Below are positions 6,148 through 8,206 of a DNA stretch of 8,206 nt, piece after piece. The DNA comes from an uncultured Saprospiraceae bacterium (GTDB taxonomy: Bacteria > Bacteroidota > Bacteroidia > Chitinophagales > Saprospiraceae). A program made the position numbers and the translations under genes. The DNA lies in NCBI GenBank assembly GCA_937952155.1, contig CALFYH010000404.1, forward strand, positions 1-8,206, in the 5' to 3' direction. The first letter of the stretch is position 1. Each line of letters begins with the position of its first letter. The notes under the pieces were generated by a model that saw only the letters and a program-made list of their open reading frames with translations, did no database searches and had not been told where the DNA came from.

Positions 6148-7068
6148 TTATTTTAGACGATTCCTTTTGACCATATAGTTTTGAAGGACAGGTACAAAAC
6201 CATCTTGGATATCAGCTTCAATAAATTCGATTTTATATTGAAGACATTTCATTTTCAGTTCATTTTTATATTGCATGACTTTTTCCACATACAAATCTTT
6301 TACTTGGTTGTGTTGTAATTTAATCTCTTCCCCTGATTCCATATCCACAAAAAGATACGGTCTATTTTCATATTCAAAAGCCAATTCGTGTTTTCGATCA
6401 GTCACATGAAACAACAAAACTTCATGTTTTGCATATTTCAAATGTTGTAATGCAGCAAACAAGTCGTCAGTATCATCACCGCTATCAAACATATCACTAA
6501 ATATAATAACCAGTGATCGCCTATGAATACTGTCTGCAAGCTGATGCAAGGCTTTTGCTGTGGATGTTGTTTTTTGTATTTGCGTATCCTTGATCAATCC
6601 ATCAAGATAGGATAAAAGCAATCTGTAATGTGAAGTTGCCGACCTGCATTTGGTATGAATGCGCACATCATTATCAAATACACTCAATCCAAAAGCATCT
6701 CTTTGTTTTTTCAACAAGTTCATGATGGATGCGCCTGCAAGTGCAGAAAATTGCAATTTGTTGATTCCCTTACCGTTATCTGACTCAGGAAAATACATTG
6801 AAGATGAAGTATCTATAATAATCTGACAACGGAGATTGGTTTCTTCTTCAAATTTTTTGGTAAACATCTTGTCAGAACGTGCATAGACTTTCCAGTCAAT
6901 ATCTTTGGTGGACTCACCTGGATTGTACAATCTATGCTCTGCAAACTCCACAGAAAACCCGTGAAACGGACTTTTGTGGAGACCGATAATAAAACCTTCA
7001 ACTACTTGTTGTGCTAAAAGTTCAATGTTTTCAATCTGCCTGACATCAAAATTATCAAAAAAACTCAT
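6148..7068 (-). CDS. DUF58 protein with von Willebrand factor A domain
   Basis: A 306-residue soluble protein of the DUF58 family. The signature GFSVEFAEHRLYNPGESTKDIDWKVYARSDKMFTKKFEEE (37-76 region) contains the expected Y-x-P-G-E and IDWK-x-x-ARS elements. A vWA fold follows, with the metal-ion site Asp86-x-Ser88-x-Ser90 in IIIDTSSSM, a Thr-rich turn (TTSTAKAL, 167-174) and the later acidic loop IIFSDMFD (188-195). DUF58 proteins usually sit beside a MoxR AAA+ ATPase and, in Bacteroidota, beside Bat proteins, where the group is thought to act in protein maturation or stress tolerance. No membrane segment is present. Here the upstream neighbour is thioredoxin behind a terminator, and downstream genes are ppk2, hslR and nnr, so moxR and bat genes are absent locally. 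It leads the four-gene run and has its own promoter candidate 19 bases upstream. Confidence 0.88.
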   Translation of the reverse strand: MSFFDNFDVRQIENIELLAQQVVEGFIIGLHKSPFHGFSVEFAEHRLYNPGESTKDIDWKVYARSDKMFTKKFEEETNLRCQIIIDTSSSMYFPESDNGKGINKLQFSALAGASIMNLLKKQRDAFGLSVFDNDVRIHTKCRSATSHYRLLLSYLDGLIKDTQIQKTTSTAKALHQLADSIHRRSLVIIFSDMFDSGDDTDDLFAALQHLKYAKHEVLLFHVTDRKHELAFEYENRPYLFVDMESGEEIKLQHNQVKDLYVEKVMQYKNELKMKCLQYKIEFIEADIQDGFVPVLQNYMVKRNRLK

Positions 7069-7086
7069 TGTCTTTCATTAGAAACG

Positions 7087-7115
7087 CAAAGATAATAAAA
7101 AAACTCCTGCTACAA
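7087..7115 (-). promoter_or_regulatory. Promoter candidate for the DUF58-ppk2-hslR-nnr run
   Basis: On the minus strand TTG (7115-7113) is followed after 18 bases by TATCTTTG (7094-7087), an exact TAnnTTTG -7 box with near-normal spacing to a -33 TTG. A start near 7080 would leave a leader of about 12 nucleotides before the ATG at 7068. The -33 TTG lies in the loop of the thioredoxin terminator, so the two elements share DNA. This is the best supported promoter in the window. Confidence 0.55.
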
Positions 7116-7133
7116 TAACGGAACAGGAGCTTT
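7097..7133 (-). terminator. Rho-independent terminator after trxA
   Basis: On the minus strand AAAGCTCCTG (7133-7124) pairs with CAGGAGTTTT (7109-7100) across a 14-base loop: a 6-bp GC-rich core, one G-U wobble and three A-U pairs. Seven T residues (7103-7097) overlap and extend the stem end. It begins 24 bases after the trxA stop codon. On the plus strand the T-tract is absent, so it acts on trxA transcription only. Confidence 0.82.
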
Positions 7134-7157
7134 GATTGTAAGTGACTATCAAATAAA

Positions 7158-7475
7158 TTATGCCAAATGGGCTAATATTTTAGCTTCCAATGCAGCTTTT
7201 GTGGTGACACCTACTTGTTTGTCAACAACTTCACCATCTTTTATAACAAGGATAGTCGGAATACTTCTGATGGAGTATTTAGTGGAGATTTCTGGATTGT
7301 CATCCACATTTACCTTACCGATTGCAGCCTTTCCTGCATAAGCAACTGAAAGATCATCGATTATGGGCCCAATTAAGCGGCATGGTCCACACCACTCTGC
7401 CCAAAAGTCTACAACTGATACACCTCCTGACAATGCCTTTTCCTGAAAGTTGCTGTCTGTAAATTCTAATGCCAT
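7158..7475 (-). CDS. trxA: Thioredoxin
   Basis: A 105-residue protein of normal thioredoxin length. It carries the active-site WCGPC (Trp28 to Cys32, within FWAEWCGPCRLIGP), a buried Asp23 before it, the cis-proline Pro73 in RSIPT, and the usual end of the fold with GVTTKAALEAKI. It reduces disulfides in cytoplasmic proteins with electrons from thioredoxin reductase. There is no signal peptide or lipobox, so it is not a periplasmic redox protein such as TlpA/ResA. The gene follows a small DUF2892 membrane protein gene after 126 bases and is closed by a strong terminator. A separate promoter candidate precedes it, so it may be expressed alone. Confidence 0.96.
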   Translation of the reverse strand: MALEFTDSNFQEKALSGGVSVVDFWAEWCGPCRLIGPIIDDLSVAYAGKAAIGKVNVDDNPEISTKYSIRSIPTILVIKDGEVVDKQVGVTTKAALEAKILAHLA

Positions 7476-7500
7476 ATTTGATTTAATTACTTTATTTTAA

Positions 7501-7529
7501 AAAAACTATGACAAAAAGAACATCTACAA
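7501..7529 (-). promoter_or_regulatory. Promoter candidate for trxA
   Basis: On the minus strand TTG (7529-7527) is followed after 18 bases by TAGTTTTT (7508-7501), which matches TAnnTTTG except for the last base. The 18-base spacing equals that of the candidate before the DUF58 gene. A start near 7494 would give a leader of about 19 nucleotides before the ATG at 7475. The imperfect box in T-rich sequence keeps the confidence modest. Confidence 0.38.
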
Positions 7530-7531
7530 TC

Positions 7532-7570
7532 AAAAAAAAGTTGCGCATTAAATTAAAATAAATCTTAATG
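7532..7570 (-). terminator. Weak terminator-like hairpin after the DUF2892 gene
   Basis: On the minus strand CATTAA (7570-7565) can pair with TTAATG (7551-7546) over a 13-base loop, and eight T residues (7539-7532) follow six bases later. The stem is only 6 bp and AT-rich and the T-tract is displaced, so it is a poor terminator at best. Read-through from the DUF2892 gene into trxA is plausible. Confidence 0.25.
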
Positions 7571-7601
7571 AAATGCTAAATTTTGATTTAATGACAGCTG
7601 A

Positions 7602-7808
7602 TTATTTCTTTGTACTACATGTATTGATACCTACCAAAGTATAGAGCGGACAAAAGCTTACTAGGCTGGTCAATGCAAAAATCACTGCAAAAATGCCTAA
7701 AACTATAGCTAATGTGCCGCTTATTGCACCTGTGTAAAACAATACTGCGATTACAGCTGCGATAATCAATCTGATAAGTTTGTCAGTATTACCCATATTT
7801 TTTGTCAT
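7602..7808 (-). CDS. Small DUF2892/YgaP-like inner membrane protein
   Basis: A 68-residue membrane protein of the DUF2892 (YgaP-like transmembrane) family. It starts with MTKNMGNTDKLIRL, a common opening of this family (often MKKNMG.TDR.IR), which supports the ATG at 7808. Two hydrophobic helices follow, about 11-29 and 32-52, then SFCPLYTLVGINTC (51-64), in which Cys53 and Cys64 sit just after the second helix. This end is typical of the family. In E. coli YgaP the same kind of membrane module is fused to a rhodanese sulfurtransferase domain; here it stands alone and its role is unknown. Many free-standing members occur near sulfur, metal or redox genes. The neighbours here are a ZIP transporter gene upstream and thioredoxin downstream. 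Confidence 0.85.
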   Translation of the reverse strand: MTKNMGNTDKLIRLIIAAVIAVLFYTGAISGTLAIVLGIFAVIFALTSLVSFCPLYTLVGINTCSTKK

Positions 7809-7857
7809 GATAATTGAAATTTTGGTTGATGAAAATTAAATTAATTAAAATTAGATT

Positions 7858-7865
7858 CAAATATA
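7858..7865 (-). promoter_or_regulatory. Candidate Bacteroidota -7 box before the DUF2892 gene
   Basis: The minus-strand bases TATATTTG match TAnnTTTG exactly and are identical to the box before the SusC-like gene. It lies 49 bases before the ATG at 7808, predicting a leader of about 43 nucleotides. No -33 TTG at normal spacing is seen. The box lies in the 117-base gap after the ZIP gene, so the DUF2892 gene may be transcribed on its own. Confidence 0.42.
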
Positions 7866-7925
7866 ATCAGAATTCTAATATTATGTGTAAAAGTTTCAAT
7901 ATTAATGTCAAAATAAAAGCCACCT

Positions 7926-8206
7926 CTAACTTCCAAGCGCCACATCAAGTACCATCATCACAATAAACCCACCAATTAATCCAAGTGTAGCTATATCGGT
8001 ATTCTTATCTTGTTGAGTTTCAGGTATTACTTCTTCTACAACTACAAAAATCATAGCTCCAGCTGCAAATGCAAGTGCGTATGGCAAAACGGGCGTAAAA
8101 AAATTGACAGCCAATGCCCCAGCGACACCTGCTACTGGTTCTACCAAAGCTGACGCTTGGCCATACAGAAAGCTTTTTTTATTGCTCATTCCCATTCTTT
8201 TCAATG
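7926..8206 (-). CDS. ZIP-family metal transporter, GufA-like, C-terminal part
   Basis: The frame is open to the right edge, so only about the last 93 residues are present; the TTG near 8204 is internal, not a start. The family is recognised from SFLYGQASALVEPVAGVAGALAV, then LPYALAFAAGAMIFVVVEEVIPETQ, and the end TDIATLGLIGGFIVMMVLDVALG. These are transmembrane helices 5 to 8 of GufA-type ZIP proteins, which carry zinc, iron or other divalent metals across the inner membrane. The glutamates in LVEP and VVEEVIPE are positions expected to line the metal path. The HNxPEG-type helix 4 lies outside the window, so metal selectivity and completeness cannot be judged. The stop is TAG at 7928-7926, and no convincing terminator follows. 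Confidence 0.9.
   Translation of the reverse strand, partial: LKRMGMSNKKSFLYGQASALVEPVAGVAGALAVNFFTPVLPYALAFAAGAMIFVVVEEVIPETQQDKNTDIATLGLIGGFIVMMVLDVALGS

Noticed and set aside
5265..6156. Two plus-strand open frames of 170 and 163 codons opposite hslR and ppk2
   Set aside because: Both are antisense to well-supported genes and encode no family I can recognise, so they are treated as chance frames.
7876..7904. Inverted repeat TAATATT / AATATTA after the ZIP gene
   Set aside because: The 7-bp stem is made only of A and T, and no T-tract follows it on the minus strand. In such AT-rich DNA it is expected by chance.
1..8206. Mobile element, CRISPR array or defence system
   Set aside because: No transposase, terminal repeats, spaced direct repeats or known defence genes are present. 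The xerC-like recombinase looks like the housekeeping type.

Overview
The window looks like ordinary chromosomal DNA of a Bacteroidota bacterium; I cannot place it below phylum. The evidence is the start of a SusC/RagA-type TonB-linked outer-membrane protein, a xerC-hpf pair, a DUF1572 (DinB-like) protein, a zinc-ribbon methyltransferase of a type common in this phylum, strongly AT-rich intergenic DNA, start codons mostly without a clear Shine-Dalgarno sequence, and several exact matches to the Bacteroidota -7 promoter box TAnnTTTG. No tRNA, rRNA, CRISPR array, transposase or phage gene is visible.

Left part (1-1797, all minus strand): the first 61 codons of a SusC/RagA-like gene run off the left edge, preceded by a promoter candidate. 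Next come hpf (ribosome hibernation factor), with a good Rho-independent terminator just after it, and xerC (tyrosine recombinase). In transcription order xerC is followed by hpf.

Middle (1882-3412, plus strand): a DUF1572/DinB-like four-helix protein with three possible metal-binding histidines, then a class I SAM-dependent methyltransferase with an N-terminal four-cysteine zinc ribbon and its own promoter-like box.

Right part (3418-8206, all minus strand), in transcription order: the 3' part of a GufA-like ZIP metal transporter (cut by the window edge), a small two-helix DUF2892/YgaP-like membrane protein with two cysteines, thioredoxin and a strong terminator. These are followed by a tight four-gene run: DUF58/vWA protein, class III-like PPK2, Hsp15-like S4 RNA-binding protein and bifunctional NAD(P)HX repair enzyme Nnr. 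This run has a candidate promoter partly embedded in the thioredoxin terminator. Its members fit a loose theme of stress recovery (energy from polyphosphate, stalled-ribosome recycling, repair of damaged NAD(P)H), but shared function is inference.

I see no convincing undescribed system. The points most worth a second look are the terminator-promoter overlap at 7087-7133, the MoxR-less DUF58 gene leading the repair run, the cysteine-bearing DUF2892 protein beside thioredoxin, the absence of the tRNA/tuf block expected after hpf, and the two convergent stop codons that sit in the two arms of one small palindrome.
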